64,000 bases of DNA from UBA10518 sp022837185 (GCA_034007705.1 JAVEQK010000011.1:1-64000), one strand, 5' to 3'; shown: positions 43,517 through 52,372, counted from the stretch's first letter. Notes: generated by a model not told the origin, from the sequence alone. Translations and numbers: made by a program.

Positions 43517-43664
43517 GGGCCTGACGGCTGCAGTGCCGGATCGGGCGGTCTTTGCGGCTCCCGGCGGATTCCGGGGGGAACATCTTCAATCCGCTGCTTC
43601 AAGGTCGGCCTGAATCGACCCCGTTACGGGGGGTATTCACGTCACCCGTCAGAGAGGAGGTTGT

Positions 43665-43904
43665 ATGCAGAACTGGAGGAATAATCAAAGCAGGTCGGTC
43701 TGGTTCCTGGTCTGTTTCATAGTCTGGCTGATTATCAATGTTCGGGTCGAAGCGGGAATAGGAACCTCGTTCGAGCGTGCCGTCGACGGGCTCGTCGGCG
43801 GGGCGGTTCTCCTTGCCGCCGTATTTCTGACCCTCAGGTACGTCAGGTGCGTGGGAGGCGAATGCCCGAAGGAAGGGGATTGCGACGGGGACAAGGCCGG
43901 GTGA
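43665..43904 (+). CDS. small membrane protein with cysteine tail
   Basis: Seventy-nine residues with two transmembrane helices, VWFLVCFIVWLIINV and VGGAVLLAAVFLTLRYV. The tail CVGGECPKEGDCDGDKAG holds three cysteines. A strong AGGAGG lies seven bases upstream of the ATG. It stands alone between mpl and the HPt gene on the opposite strand. The family is unknown to me; the tail might bind a metal. Confidence 0.7.
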   Translation: MQNWRNNQSRSVWFLVCFIVWLIINVRVEAGIGTSFERAVDGLVGGAVLLAAVFLTLRYVRCVGGECPKEGDCDGDKAG

Positions 43905-43913
43905 GGGCGGGCA

Positions 43914-44252
43914 TCAGATGATTCCGGCCATTTCTTCTTTCAGCTCGGCGATAAGCGGAAAATAATCGTCCGCTCCTCCTTCTGCCCTGCAGGCCTGTTC
44001 AACGGCAAGCGCTTTGTCCGCCGGCGCCGTCAAGCCGAGGCTCAGCAACGCCCCTTTCAGGGCATGGCCGGCCCGGCCGGTTTCCTCCCGGGAGCCTGTT
44101 GCCGCAGCATGTTCAAGCTTCGACCACAGCTCCCGCAGCGATGCCAGGAAGCGCGGCAGCAAGGCGTCTATCCTGTCGTCGGGCAAGAGGAAGGCGGTAC
44201 GCAGATGGTTTCTGATGATCTGTTCGCAGGCGATGCGCTGCTGTTCTGACAT
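43914..44252 (-). CDS. orphan HPt (histidine phosphotransfer) domain protein
   Basis: A 112-residue all-helical protein with HALKGALLSLGL, the HxxKG hallmark; the phosphorylated residue is His63. The start is uncertain: I use the ATG at 44252, which fits the domain. Longer frames extend upstream to 44432 but lack homologous sequence, and that ATG overlaps the tilS start region. HPt proteins relay phosphate from hybrid kinases to response regulators. No kinase is adjacent; the interrupted hybrid kinase at 52373-54643 is 8 kb away and could be a partner. Confidence 0.72.
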   Translation of the reverse strand: MSEQQRIACEQIIRNHLRTAFLLPDDRIDALLPRFLASLRELWSKLEHAAATGSREETGRAGHALKGALLSLGLTAPADKALAVEQACRAEGGADDYFPLIAELKEEMAGII

Positions 44253-44431
44253 GTTCGTGAATCCGACCGGCCCGCCGGAGTTGCCGATCCGGCCGGTTTT
44301 ATGATATATATTCAGCCATGAAGCCGGGGGCTCCCCACCGGAAACGCCCGGCCTGACCGGCGCTGTACCCATTCTTCTTTCAGCTTTTTCAATGGTATCA
44401 AAAGGCGACATGTTGTGCACGGATAATTGCA

Positions 44432-45493
44432 ATGCATTCCCTTGAGCGCGATACCCTGAAAAATATGCAGAGGGAGCGCCTGCTCCGGGCCGCCGATAAA
44501 ACGGTGCTGGTCGGGGTGTCCGGCGGGCCTGACTCGGTCGCCCTGCTGCACGTGCTGGCTGCGCTGCGTTCCCCCTTGGGGATTACCCTTGCGGCGTTGT
44601 ACGTGGATCATGGCCTGCGCCCCGAAGAATCAGCGGCCGAGAAGGACTATGTCCGGGCCCTGGCGGAAAAGCTGGATGCCCGGTTTGCCGCGGTCCAGGT
44701 TGACGTCAGGCGGTCGGCCGGGGAAAAGAAGCTTTCCCTGGAACATGCGGCCCGTGATCTCAGGTATGCGGCATTGCGGGAAACCGCAGCCGGATTTGAC
44801 GCAGGCTGCATCGCCGTGGCGCATACCGCCGATGATCAGGCCGAGGAAGTCCTTCTCCGTCTTCTGCGCGGATCGGGGAGGAAAGGACTGTCCGGCATGC
44901 GTTCCCGCAGCAGGGATATCATCCGGCCGTTCCTCAGGTTCGGGAAGGCGCGGATACTCGATTACCTCCGGGAGCGCCGGATTCATTTTTTTGACGATTC
45001 GACCAATGTTGACCTGCGCTACCTGCGGAACCGGGTCCGCCATCAGCTCCTGCCCTATCTTGAAAGGAATTTTGACCTCGGCATCCGCCGCGCCCTGTGT
45101 AAGACCGCCGACAGCCTTGCCGAGGACGAGGACCTGCTTGAACAGATGACCAGTCAGGCGCTGGAAGCCGTCGTTGCCGGGGTTTCCCGGAACAGGCAGA
45201 CGTCGTCCTGGAGAATCGTGCTCAACCGGCCCGGCCTGCTTGATCAGCCAATTGCCATCCAGCGGCGGATCATCGAAAAACTGTTGTGGGAAGTGGGCGG
45301 GACGGCCTCCTATTACCATATCATGAAAATAACCGAGGCCGCCGCGGGCGCCCGGTCCGGAAGCGAGCTGCATCTCGCCCGGGGACTGCGGGTCGGCATC
45401 CGCAAGGATTATCTGGAGTTTCTTTTTCCCCGGGGACGCGGTCCGTGGCGCGGGCGGCTCTATCCGGACCGGCGGAGCCGGACGGCGGGCTGA
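44432..45493 (+). CDS. tilS: tRNA(Ile)-lysidine synthase
   Basis: Converts the wobble cytidine of tRNA-Ile(CAU) to lysidine, an essential reaction. The PP-loop ATP pyrophosphatase motif is SGGPDS at 30-35. Other family blocks are YVDHGLRPE, LSLEHAARDLRYAAL, AVAHTADDQAEEVLLRLLRGSGRKGLSGM and STNVDLRYLRNRVRHQLLP. The C-terminal region is short, so the full TilS C-domain is reduced. The ATG at 44432 gives the best N terminus. 36 bases separate it from the following small exported protein. Confidence 0.95.
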   Translation: MHSLERDTLKNMQRERLLRAADKTVLVGVSGGPDSVALLHVLAALRSPLGITLAALYVDHGLRPEESAAEKDYVRALAEKLDARFAAVQVDVRRSAGEKKLSLEHAARDLRYAALRETAAGFDAGCIAVAHTADDQAEEVLLRLLRGSGRKGLSGMRSRSRDIIRPFLRFGKARILDYLRERRIHFFDDSTNVDLRYLRNRVRHQLLPYLERNFDLGIRRALCKTADSLAEDEDLLEQMTSQALEAVVAGVSRNRQTSSWRIVLNRPGLLDQPIAIQRRIIEKLLWEVGGTASYYHIMKITEAAAGARSGSELHLARGLRVGIRKDYLEFLFPRGRGPWRGRLYPDRRSRTAG

Positions 45494-45529
45494 TTTCCGG
45501 ACGGACCGGCTACAGAGGAGGATCAACGG

Positions 45530-45895
45530 ATGAACAGAATGACTGCAATCGGCATGGCCCTGATGTTCAGCCTCGCCTGTTCCGCGGGACAGGCCATGGA
45601 TTTCGGCAACATGAACAATGATGAACTGGCGGAACTGCGAGGCGCCATTCTCAACGCGCCGGAAGCGGAGCGCAAGGCATATGCCCATGAGTGGGAAAAA
45701 CGGCTCCGGGAGATGTCCGCCGAGGAGAAAGAACGCTTTGCTGACCAGGTGGAGACGGAGCCCGACAAAGAGCAGCCGGGAAAAAAGCAGCCGTACATCC
45801 AGGGACGCGGATACGATGAACAGGGGATGGGAACGGTAATCCACGGGGGCGGCGGGCCGCTGCCCCCGGATGTTCTGCCCGGCGGAGGCAGATAA
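45530..45895 (+). CDS. small exported protein (DUF1104-like)
   Basis: 121 residues with a signal peptide cut after SAGQA (near residue 22). The mature part has MNNDELAELRGAIL and ERKAYAHEWEKRLREMSAEEKERF, a helical pattern of DUF1104-type periplasmic proteins. The C-terminal tail is Gly/Pro-rich and disordered. AGGAGG is placed eight bases before the ATG. Probably periplasmic; function unknown. Confidence 0.75.
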   Translation: MNRMTAIGMALMFSLACSAGQAMDFGNMNNDELAELRGAILNAPEAERKAYAHEWEKRLREMSAEEKERFADQVETEPDKEQPGKKQPYIQGRGYDEQGMGTVIHGGGGPLPPDVLPGGGR

Positions 45896-46164
45896 CCGGC
45901 TGATTGGACGCCGGGTGCCGGCGGCGGATGCTTTGCCGGATACTCCCGCATCCCGGTTCCCTGCGGGCGGCGGCCTGATTTCGGCGCGGCCGGCAGTGAC
46001 GGGCAAGAGACATCAACAACATTTTTCTGTATTTTTTCCTTCACCGTTCTTATAGTCTTTCGGCGAACAGGGCGGGGAGACGCCGGACCGCGGGAACACA
46101 ATGGCACCGGCTAGGGGTTTGCCCCTTTTTTTTTCCTTCCCGGATGATAAGGAGTCTTTTTCTC

Positions 46165-46602
46165 ATGACAAACGGTACGCCGACTGCCGACAGGGGATGG
46201 GGGATCCTGTTTCTGTGCTGGCTCACGGTCTCCATATCAACCCTGGGAAGTTTATTCTTCAGCTGGGTGATGGAGTTCGCCCCCTGTGTCCTGTGCTGGT
46301 ACCAGCGGATCTGCCTGTTTCCCCTGGTCGTCATTCTGGCTGCGGGGCTTTTTCCCCTCGACCGGCGCGTGGTCCGCTATTCGCTCCCCCTGGCCGTGCT
46401 CGGCTGGCTGACGGCCTTTTATCATAATCTGCTGTATGCGGGGATAGTCCCGGAGACTATCCAGCCGTGCGCCCGGGGTGTTTCCTGCAAGGAGGAATAC
46501 ATCGATCTCTTCGGGTTCATATCCATTCCCATGCTTTCCCTGTTGTCATTCTCAACCATTATCGCCCTGCTGCTTCTTTTCAAATGGAGGACCTCCCGAT
46601 GA
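46165..46602 (+). CDS. dsbB: disulfide bond formation protein B
   Basis: A 145-residue inner-membrane quinone reductase with four transmembrane helices that reoxidises DsbA. Cysteines 41 and 44 (CVLC) and 102/108 (PCARGVSC) form the two active pairs. I start at 46165, preceded by AAGGAG; a frame from 46144 adds seven residues and overlaps that site. The stop overlaps the dsbA start (ATGA). The pair supports an oxidative periplasm. Confidence 0.93.
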   Translation: MTNGTPTADRGWGILFLCWLTVSISTLGSLFFSWVMEFAPCVLCWYQRICLFPLVVILAAGLFPLDRRVVRYSLPLAVLGWLTAFYHNLLYAGIVPETIQPCARGVSCKEEYIDLFGFISIPMLSLLSFSTIIALLLLFKWRTSR

Positions 46603-47252
46603 AATATGTTCTTTTCGCCCTTGCCGCTCTGGCGTTGATTGCCGGCTTCATGTTCGCCGGCTCCTATTATAAAGGAAAACAGGCGGAAAAGTTCGGTTTC
46701 CTGGCCCAGGAAAACGCCGCAGTTTTTATCAGAGACCATTCTCCGACCCTGGGCAGCGATGAGGCAAAAGTGTACCTGATCGAGTTCATGGACCCGGCCT
46801 GTGAAACGTGCGCGGCATTTTCACCGTTTGTCAAGCATCTCATGAACACCAATCCCGGCCGGATCAAACTTGTGCTCCGCTACGCTCCTTTTCATGAAGG
46901 CGCCGACTATTTCGTCAAAATTCTCGAGGCGGCCGGCAGACAGGGAAAATACTGGGAGACCCTCGACGTCATGTACAGGTCGCAACCGCACTGGGCCAGC
47001 CACCATAATCCCCAGCCGGAAAAAATATGGCAGTTCCTTCCCTATGCCGGCGTCGATGTCGAACAAATCAGAAAGGACATGAATGATCCTGAACTGGTCC
47101 GCCTGATCGAACAGGATCTTGCCGATGCCGCCGCCCTCGAGGTCCGCAAGACTCCCGGTTTTTTTGTCAACGGCAAGCCGCTGCAGACATTCGGCTACGA
47201 GCAGTTGCAGGAACTGGTTCAGGCGGAAATCCGGGCGACTTATCCGGAATAA
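46599..47252 (+). CDS. DsbA-like thiol:disulfide oxidoreductase
   Basis: A 217-residue exported thioredoxin-fold protein. The N-terminal hydrophobic segment (VLFALAALALIAGFMFAG) is an uncut anchor or signal. The active site is CETC at 68-71 and the cis-Pro loop is in VRKTPGFFVNG. It is coupled to dsbB by a 4-base overlap, so the two act as an oxidising pair. It belongs to the larger DsbA/DsbG-type thioredoxin group. Confidence 0.9.
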   Translation: MKYVLFALAALALIAGFMFAGSYYKGKQAEKFGFLAQENAAVFIRDHSPTLGSDEAKVYLIEFMDPACETCAAFSPFVKHLMNTNPGRIKLVLRYAPFHEGADYFVKILEAAGRQGKYWETLDVMYRSQPHWASHHNPQPEKIWQFLPYAGVDVEQIRKDMNDPELVRLIEQDLADAAALEVRKTPGFFVNGKPLQTFGYEQLQELVQAEIRATYPE

Positions 47253-47305
47253 CCCCTGCCGTCCGGGCCGCGGACTGTCAGGAGTTTCCTGCCCTGGTCT
47301 CCCGT

Positions 47306-47335
47306 TTGACTTTTGAATGCCCGATCCCCTATACT
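47306..47335 (+). promoter_or_regulatory. sigma70-type promoter of the selenoprotein gene
   Basis: TTGACT (47306-47311) and TATACT (47330-47335) are separated by 18 bases, close to consensus. They lie about 160 bases upstream of the peroxiredoxin start, leaving a long leader. Confidence 0.6.
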
Positions 47336-47372
47336 GATTGTATGGGTGCTGGTTGGGCGCGGGAGGTGTGAC

Positions 47373-47389
47373 TGCCCTGCACGAGGGCA
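47373..47389 (+). other. hairpin in the selenoprotein leader
   Basis: TGCCCT (47373-47378) pairs with AGGGCA (47384-47389) around GCACG. The surrounding 47345-47480 is GC-rich with further complementary stretches, so the leader is probably structured. No known riboswitch or tRNA-Sec was recognised in it. Confidence 0.35.
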
Positions 47390-47494
47390 ATCCCGGGTGA
47401 GCCGGCGGCAGGGCATGGAATTGCCGGGCCGCTCCTCCGGTGAAGCGCTTCCGCCCGGGCAGCCGTCGTGAAAAAATCAACAGGAGAAATGTTT

Positions 47495-48214
47495 ATGGCG
47501 AAAGAGGTAAAAGTCGGATGCGCAAGGCCCACCGGGGGTCCTGTGGGAGAAAAAGTTCCGAAAAAGACTCAGGAAGAGGAAAAGCAGCAAAAGGAGGTAT
47601 CGACCATGATCCAGGTTGGCAGGAAGGCCCCGGATTTCACCGCCCCGGGCTACCGGCAGGGGAAATTCATCAGTGTACAGTTGTCTGATTATCTCGGGAA
47701 ATGGGTCCTCCTTTGTTTTTACCCCGGTGATTTCACCTTTGTCTGAGCAACGGAGATTTCGGCAGTTGCCGAAAAATATGAGGAATTTAAGAAACTCGGG
47801 GTGGAGATTCTCTCCATGAGCATCGACAGCGTCTTCGTCCACAAGATGTGGGATGACCACGAACTGTCCAAAATGGTGAAGGGAGGGGTCCCCTTTCCCA
47901 TGCTGTCCGATGCCGGCGGCAGGGTCGGCAGGGTATTCGGTGTCTATGACGAGGATGCCGGGGTCGAAACCCGCGGCAGATTCATCATCGACCCGGACGG
48001 GGTGATCCAGGGGTATGAAGTCCTGACCCCGCCGGTGGGAAGGAATGTGAATGAATCCTTCCGGCAGGTCCAGGCCTTTCAGTTGATCCGGGAGACAAAG
48101 GGAGCGGAAGCGACCCCGTCCGGCTGGCGGCCTGGCAAGATGACCCTGAAGCCGGGCCCGGACCTGGTCGGCAACGTCTGGAAGGTCTGGAAAACCGACA
48201 TGGCATTCGACTGA
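47495..48214 (+). CDS. prxU: selenocysteine-containing peroxiredoxin
   Basis: A peroxiredoxin of 239 residues that reduces peroxides, with the peroxidatic residue as selenocysteine. A TGA at 47744-47746 (residue 84) sits exactly where Cys is expected: FYPGDFTFV-U-ATEISAVAEKY. The frame stays open on both sides and the sequence after the TGA is typical peroxiredoxin (LGVEILSMSIDS, GVPFPMLSD, GRFIIDPDGVIQ). A SECIS-like hairpin starts 10 bases after it, and selB lies next door. I choose the ATG at 47495 (AGGAG eight bases upstream); a second good start, ATG at 47606 after AAGGAGG, would drop a ~37-residue Lys/Glu-rich extension with a GCARPTGGPVGEK motif. Conventional annotation would call two truncated proteins. 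Confidence 0.88.
47757..47774 (+). promoter_or_regulatory. SECIS-like hairpin for UGA recoding
   Basis: TTTCGGC (47757-47763) pairs perfectly with GCCGAAA (47768-47774) around AGTT. It begins 10 bases after the in-frame TGA, in the position used by bacterial SECIS elements, with a GU in the loop as in E. coli. SelB would bind it. Confidence 0.75.
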
Positions 48215-48299
48215 ACCCGGCCAGTCCGCCGGCCGGCCTCATCTCCGGCAGCGGCAGGCCGGCGGCGGAGTACACGGAAACCGGAGAGGCGTTTATGAA

Positions 48300-48334
48300 G
48301 AAGCGGGGTCGATGCGGCCCCGCTTCGCTGTTTT
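48300..48334 (+). terminator. probable terminator downstream of prxU
   Basis: A 9-bp stem GAAGCGGGG (48300-48308) with CCCCGCTTC (48318-48326), followed by GCTGTTTTG. The T run is short, so termination may be partial. It sits between the convergent prxU and selB genes. Confidence 0.5.
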
Positions 48335-48437
48335 GAGCCTGACCCGGACGACCCGCGGTCCGCGGCGGCAAAAGCATCCCGCCACCGCCGCCCTTTCTTC
48401 GCCGTAATGCGGCAGCGCAGGGGGAATCGCGAAACCT

Positions 48438-50363
48438 TCAGCCTTTGCGCAGCACCCGCTTGTCGCCGATGCGGATGGTCAGCTTGATCTTGTCGAGATA
48501 TTCAAGCAGGGGAATGGAATATTTGCGGGTGAGCCCGGTCAGATCCTTGAACCGGGGGGCGTCGATTTCGCCGTGCTGTTGAATGTAGGACGAAACCTTC
48601 CTGCCCAGTTCCTCGATGCTGGACGATTCAAAATAGAGGGATTCCGTCACCTTGATCAGTTTTTTCTCCTGCAGCAGCAGATTCAGGACCTGCAGGATCT
48701 GTTTTTCGGGAAAATCGACCAGCGAGCCGATGACCTCCTGAAGGTTCGGCGGCGTCAGCCCGCTGTCCAGGTAGACCTTGAGGATCCGGTCCTTCATGTC
48801 CTGTTCGTCCACCTGCAGTGTGACCTTGAAGTCGGCCAAACGCAGATTCGCCTGGTCCTGGACGATGGTGTTTCTTTTTACCAGGCTGTTGATGACGTAC
48901 TGGAAGAGTTTGGGGTCCACCGGCGGCCTGAGACCCGAGCGCAGCTCTTCCCTGGCCAGGCCGCTTTTCAGGGGATTCTCCCGGTGATACTGTTTGAGGA
49001 TATCGAGGATTTTCGCGGCGAGATTGCCGACCACGGAGCCGGCCACCATCCACTGCCGCTCCGAATCGACCACCACAATTTCTCCGCTTGAAACCGGCAG
49101 CTGGAGAAGCTTTTTCAGGCGGTTGCCGAAAACGCCCAACCGGGTCGAAAGCTGCTGCTGCGTCAATCCTTTCGGCCCCGCTTCTTCAAGGAACAGCTGC
49201 AGCCGTTCGATGTCCGTTCCCTCGGTATAGAGGGTGAAAATTCTTTGGTTTTTCTCCCGGTCGGCGGGGGTGGTCCGTTTTCTTTTGGGCGGGGCGTTGT
49301 TGAGGATCGTTCCGCCGCCGATGGTCCGTATGGGTGAATAACTGCGGACAACGTAACGGTCGCTGGGCCAGACGGCGGCCGGCTCCTGCAATATGAGCTG
49401 GACGGAAACCGTGTCGCCCGGCTGGACCTCCTCCGTATCCATGAAGACGATCCTGCCGGTTATTTCCCGGGTGCCGACGTGAACCCGTACCAGGGACCTG
49501 TTTTTCAGCTTGGCCGGATTGGACTCCAGGTAGTGAAAGCGGGCGTCAAGCAGGGTGGAATTGACCAGGCTGCCTGGCGCCGCGGCCATGTCGCCCCGAT
49601 TGATCTGTTCTTTTTCCACACCCTGGAGATTGATGGCGGTCCGGTGGCCGGCCTCGACCAGTTCCACATCCTTGCCGTGCACCTGGATGCCCCGTATTTT
49701 CGCCTTGACCAGGGAGGGATAAAACTCGATTTCCTCGCCCACGCCAATTCTGCCGTCCATGGAGGACCCGGTGATGACGGTGCCGAAGCCCTTCATGGAA
49801 AAGACACGGTCGACGGCCAGCCGGAACGGTCCGAATTCTTCATGCACGGGAAGGGCGCGGACCTTGTCGTCGATGAGCTGCACCACCCGGTCGATTCCTT
49901 CACCGGTCACGGAGGAGACGGCGACCATCGGCGCGTTTTCCAGGAACGTGTTCATGAAGTGCTCCCGGACGTCTTCTTCGACCATTTCCAGCCATTCCTC
50001 GCTGACCATATCCTTTTTGGTCAGTACAATGATGCCCTCGTCAATGCCGAGCAGCTGGCAGATTTCGAAATGTTCCCGGGTCTGGGGCATGACACCCTCG
50101 TCGGCGGCGATGACAAAGACGACCAGGTCCATGCCGGCGGCGCCGGCGACCATGTTGCGGACGAACTTTTCGTGGCCCGGCACATCGACGATGCCGATGC
50201 GGCGGCCGCTGGGCAGGTCAAGGTAGGCGAAGCCCAGTTCAATGGTGATCCCCCGCTCTTTTTCCTCCTTGAGACGATCGGTGTCGATACCGGTCAGGGC
50301 GCGGATCAGGCTGGTTTTGCCGTGATCCACATGTCCCGCGGTGCCAAGTATGATTTCACGCAT
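48438..50363 (-). CDS. selB: selenocysteine-specific translation elongation factor
   Basis: Carries Sec-tRNA to UGA codons that are followed by a SECIS. The 641 residues start with the GTPase domain (GHVDHGKTS 10-18, DVPGH 60-64, TKKD). EF-Tu-like barrel domains follow, then four winged-helix domains at the C terminus that bind the SECIS (for example LKVYLDSGLTPPNLQEVIGSL and SYIQQHGEIDAPRFKDL). Length and order are typical. It faces prxU convergently with a shared terminator. selA, selD and tRNA-Sec are not in the window. Confidence 0.96.
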   Translation of the reverse strand: MREIILGTAGHVDHGKTSLIRALTGIDTDRLKEEKERGITIELGFAYLDLPSGRRIGIVDVPGHEKFVRNMVAGAAGMDLVVFVIAADEGVMPQTREHFEICQLLGIDEGIIVLTKKDMVSEEWLEMVEEDVREHFMNTFLENAPMVAVSSVTGEGIDRVVQLIDDKVRALPVHEEFGPFRLAVDRVFSMKGFGTVITGSSMDGRIGVGEEIEFYPSLVKAKIRGIQVHGKDVELVEAGHRTAINLQGVEKEQINRGDMAAAPGSLVNSTLLDARFHYLESNPAKLKNRSLVRVHVGTREITGRIVFMDTEEVQPGDTVSVQLILQEPAAVWPSDRYVVRSYSPIRTIGGGTILNNAPPKRKRTTPADREKNQRIFTLYTEGTDIERLQLFLEEAGPKGLTQQQLSTRLGVFGNRLKKLLQLPVSSGEIVVVDSERQWMVAGSVVGNLAAKILDILKQYHRENPLKSGLAREELRSGLRPPVDPKLFQYVINSLVKRNTIVQDQANLRLADFKVTLQVDEQDMKDRILKVYLDSGLTPPNLQEVIGSLVDFPEKQILQVLNLLLQEKKLIKVTESLYFESSSIEELGRKVSSYIQQHGEIDAPRFKDLTGLTRKYSIPLLEYLDKIKLTIRIGDKRVLRKG

Positions 50364-50411
50364 GGTTCAGTGCTCTCTGCCTGATAGGAAAGGAGTGACG
50401 GAGCGGTTCTC

Positions 50412-51053
50412 TTATGGAAAACCGTTGTGCAGGAAGGGATTTGCCCTGGCCTCTTCACCAATGGTCGACCGGTTGCCTTCGTAGCCGTGCCCCGGCCAGA
50501 CGATGGTGTCGCCGGGCAGGACAAGCAGCCGGGTGCGGATGGAGTTCAGCAGTTCCCGGGTCGATCCCCCGGGAAAGTCGGTCCGTCCGACTCCGCCGGT
50601 AAAGAGGGTGTCCCCGGTAAAGCAGTGCGGTTTGGAGTAGAGGCAGATGCCGCCGGGGGTGTGGCCCGGGGTATGGATCACCTGCAACTGCTCACGGCCG
50701 AACTGAATGACGTCCCCATGGTCAACCAGCCTGTCGGGCCGGGGCGACTCGGGCAGCCCGAGAATGGAAAAGTATTCCTGCACCTCGGGCTGCCAGAAAA
50801 AGGCCGCGTCCTCTCTGTGCATGATGATCTCGGCCCCGGTCTTCTCCCGCAGGGGGCCGTTGCCGCAGACATGATCGGGATGGCCGTGGGTGGCGACAAG
50901 ATAGCGGACGGAGGCGTTGAGCCGGGCGCACCGGTCCAGTATCCTCTCCTCTTCGCCGCCGGGATCAATGATCACGGCCTGCCCGGTTTCCTCGCAGGTG
51001 AGGATATAACAGCACACCTGCATCATTCCGACGGTCAGTTGTTCTACCTGCAT
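50412..51053 (-). CDS. MBL-fold metallo-hydrolase (glyoxalase II-like)
   Basis: A 213-residue metal hydrolase. The metal motif THGHPDH (H56, H58, D60, H61) is followed by HTPGHTPGGIC, FTGDTLFTGGVGR and WPGHGYE. These are the family ligands of glyoxalase II-like or YcbL-type enzymes. I start at 51053 (MQVEQLTVGMMQ), the usual N terminus; an ORF reaches 51158 but lacks matching sequence. Located between selB and mrp on the same strand. Substrate unknown, likely a thioester. Confidence 0.9.
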   Translation of the reverse strand: MQVEQLTVGMMQVCCYILTCEETGQAVIIDPGGEEERILDRCARLNASVRYLVATHGHPDHVCGNGPLREKTGAEIIMHREDAAFFWQPEVQEYFSILGLPESPRPDRLVDHGDVIQFGREQLQVIHTPGHTPGGICLYSKPHCFTGDTLFTGGVGRTDFPGGSTRELLNSIRTRLLVLPGDTIVWPGHGYEGNRSTIGEEARANPFLHNGFP

Positions 51054-51117
51054 GCGATCATTTTCCCGGCTGTGTGCAAGGCACGTTTGACGTGGAGGGA
51101 CACGATACCGGCACGGC

Positions 51118-52101
51118 TCAACAGTCGCACTTGTCGGGGTCGCACCCGCCGGGTCCACAGGCGCAGTCTGACCCCAGGGGGTTGATTGTTTTCAGATGGA
51201 CGGGGGTGGTGGCCGGCAGGCGCAGGGCCACCGCGTCGATGATGGCGCTGAACGCACTGGTCGCCGGGGTGTCGGCGCCGGACGAGAGATAGGGCTCGCC
51301 CGTATCGCCCGCGATGACGACCCGGGGGTCCATGGGCACGCGTCCCAGGAAGGGGAGATCAAACTCGCGGGCAACCTGTTCGCCGCCGCCGGAGCTGAAA
51401 ATATCCACGGTCTTTTCGCAGTGCGGGCAAACGAAACCGGACATGTTCTCCACCACCCCGAGGACCGGCATATTGAGGGTCCGGCAGAAATTGATGGACT
51501 TCCTGACATCTGCCAGGGCGACGGACTGGGGCGTGGTAACAATCAGGGCATGGACGTTTTTTATGGTCTGGGCCACGGAGAGCGGTTCGTCTCCCGTGCC
51601 GGGCGGCGCGTCAACAATCAGATAATCGAGCTCGCCCCAGTCCATGTCGGCCACAAACTGCCGTATGGCCTGTATTTTCAGGGGGCCGCGCCAGATTATG
51701 GCTTCATCACGGTTTTTCATCATATATTCAAGAGATACGACCTTGAGCTTATTGTTGTACATGAGGGTTGGGACAAGATCGCCCGGATTTTTCGGAGGTA
51801 CCAGGGGATCGGTGAGGTTGAGCATTCTGATGACATCCGGTCCGTGCAGATCGACATCCATCAGGCCCACCATGAATCCCTTGTCTGCAAGACCCAGGGC
51901 CAGGTTGACCGCGACCGTGGATTTGCCGACCCCGCCCTTGCCGCTCATGACCAAAATTTTGTTCTTGATTTTGCCAAGGGATCTGGTGATGGCGATCTCC
52001 TGTTGCGCGAGGGCGGCCTGCGCCGCTGTGTCGCTGCCTTTTTGCTGGGACCCGCAGGAAGATTTCTGTTCGGGGTTGCACGATTTGCATGATTCAGACA
52101 T
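51118..52101 (-). CDS. mrp: Mrp/NBP35-type Fe-S cluster carrier ATPase
   Basis: A 327-residue P-loop protein that carries or inserts iron-sulfur clusters. The Walker A variant is MSGKGGVGKST, followed by the switch MDVDLHGPDV and VDAPPGTGDEP. The cluster-binding CPHC motif is in NMSGFVCPHCEKTVDIF. Cysteines lie at both ends as well: CKSCNPEQKSSC at the N terminus and CACGPGGCDPDKCDC at the C terminus, which is more than usual. A GGAGA site precedes the ATG. Fits an anaerobe rich in Fe-S and haem enzymes. Confidence 0.94.
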   Translation of the reverse strand: MSESCKSCNPEQKSSCGSQQKGSDTAAQAALAQQEIAITRSLGKIKNKILVMSGKGGVGKSTVAVNLALGLADKGFMVGLMDVDLHGPDVIRMLNLTDPLVPPKNPGDLVPTLMYNNKLKVVSLEYMMKNRDEAIIWRGPLKIQAIRQFVADMDWGELDYLIVDAPPGTGDEPLSVAQTIKNVHALIVTTPQSVALADVRKSINFCRTLNMPVLGVVENMSGFVCPHCEKTVDIFSSGGGEQVAREFDLPFLGRVPMDPRVVIAGDTGEPYLSSGADTPATSAFSAIIDAVALRLPATTPVHLKTINPLGSDCACGPGGCDPDKCDC

Positions 52102-52267
52102 GGGAATTTCTCCGTATATGAGGAAAATGAATGAAAGGATGGCTGAGTATCACGACATACTGTAATTCCGGGAGCCTGAAAAGCAAAGAAAAAATGTCCC
52201 GGCCGGAGATCCCGGGCGGATTCCCCCCGGGGAAAGCGGGCGATGCGGGGAAAATCCGGCAAATATT

Positions 52268-52293
52268 TTGACAATTATCGGAAATCATGTCAA
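52268..52293. promoter_or_regulatory. spaced inverted repeat upstream of the hybrid kinase
   Basis: TTGACA (52268-52273) and TGTCAA (52288-52293) are complements separated by 14 bases, upstream of the kinase gene and between divergent genes. It may be an operator. TTGACA is also a possible -35 element. Confidence 0.35.
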
Positions 52294-52372
52294 TAATTCA
52301 AGCGGTCGTGTCTTTTCACGTTTTTCCGTGCCGGGTCAGGCTGAACCATTCAACAATTGTCGCCAAGCGGTC

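Noticed and set aside
47345..47480. A tRNA-Sec (selC) or small SRP RNA in the selenoprotein leader
   Set aside because: No TCA anticodon arm, no T-loop and no SRP tetraloop motif; only general GC-rich pairing.
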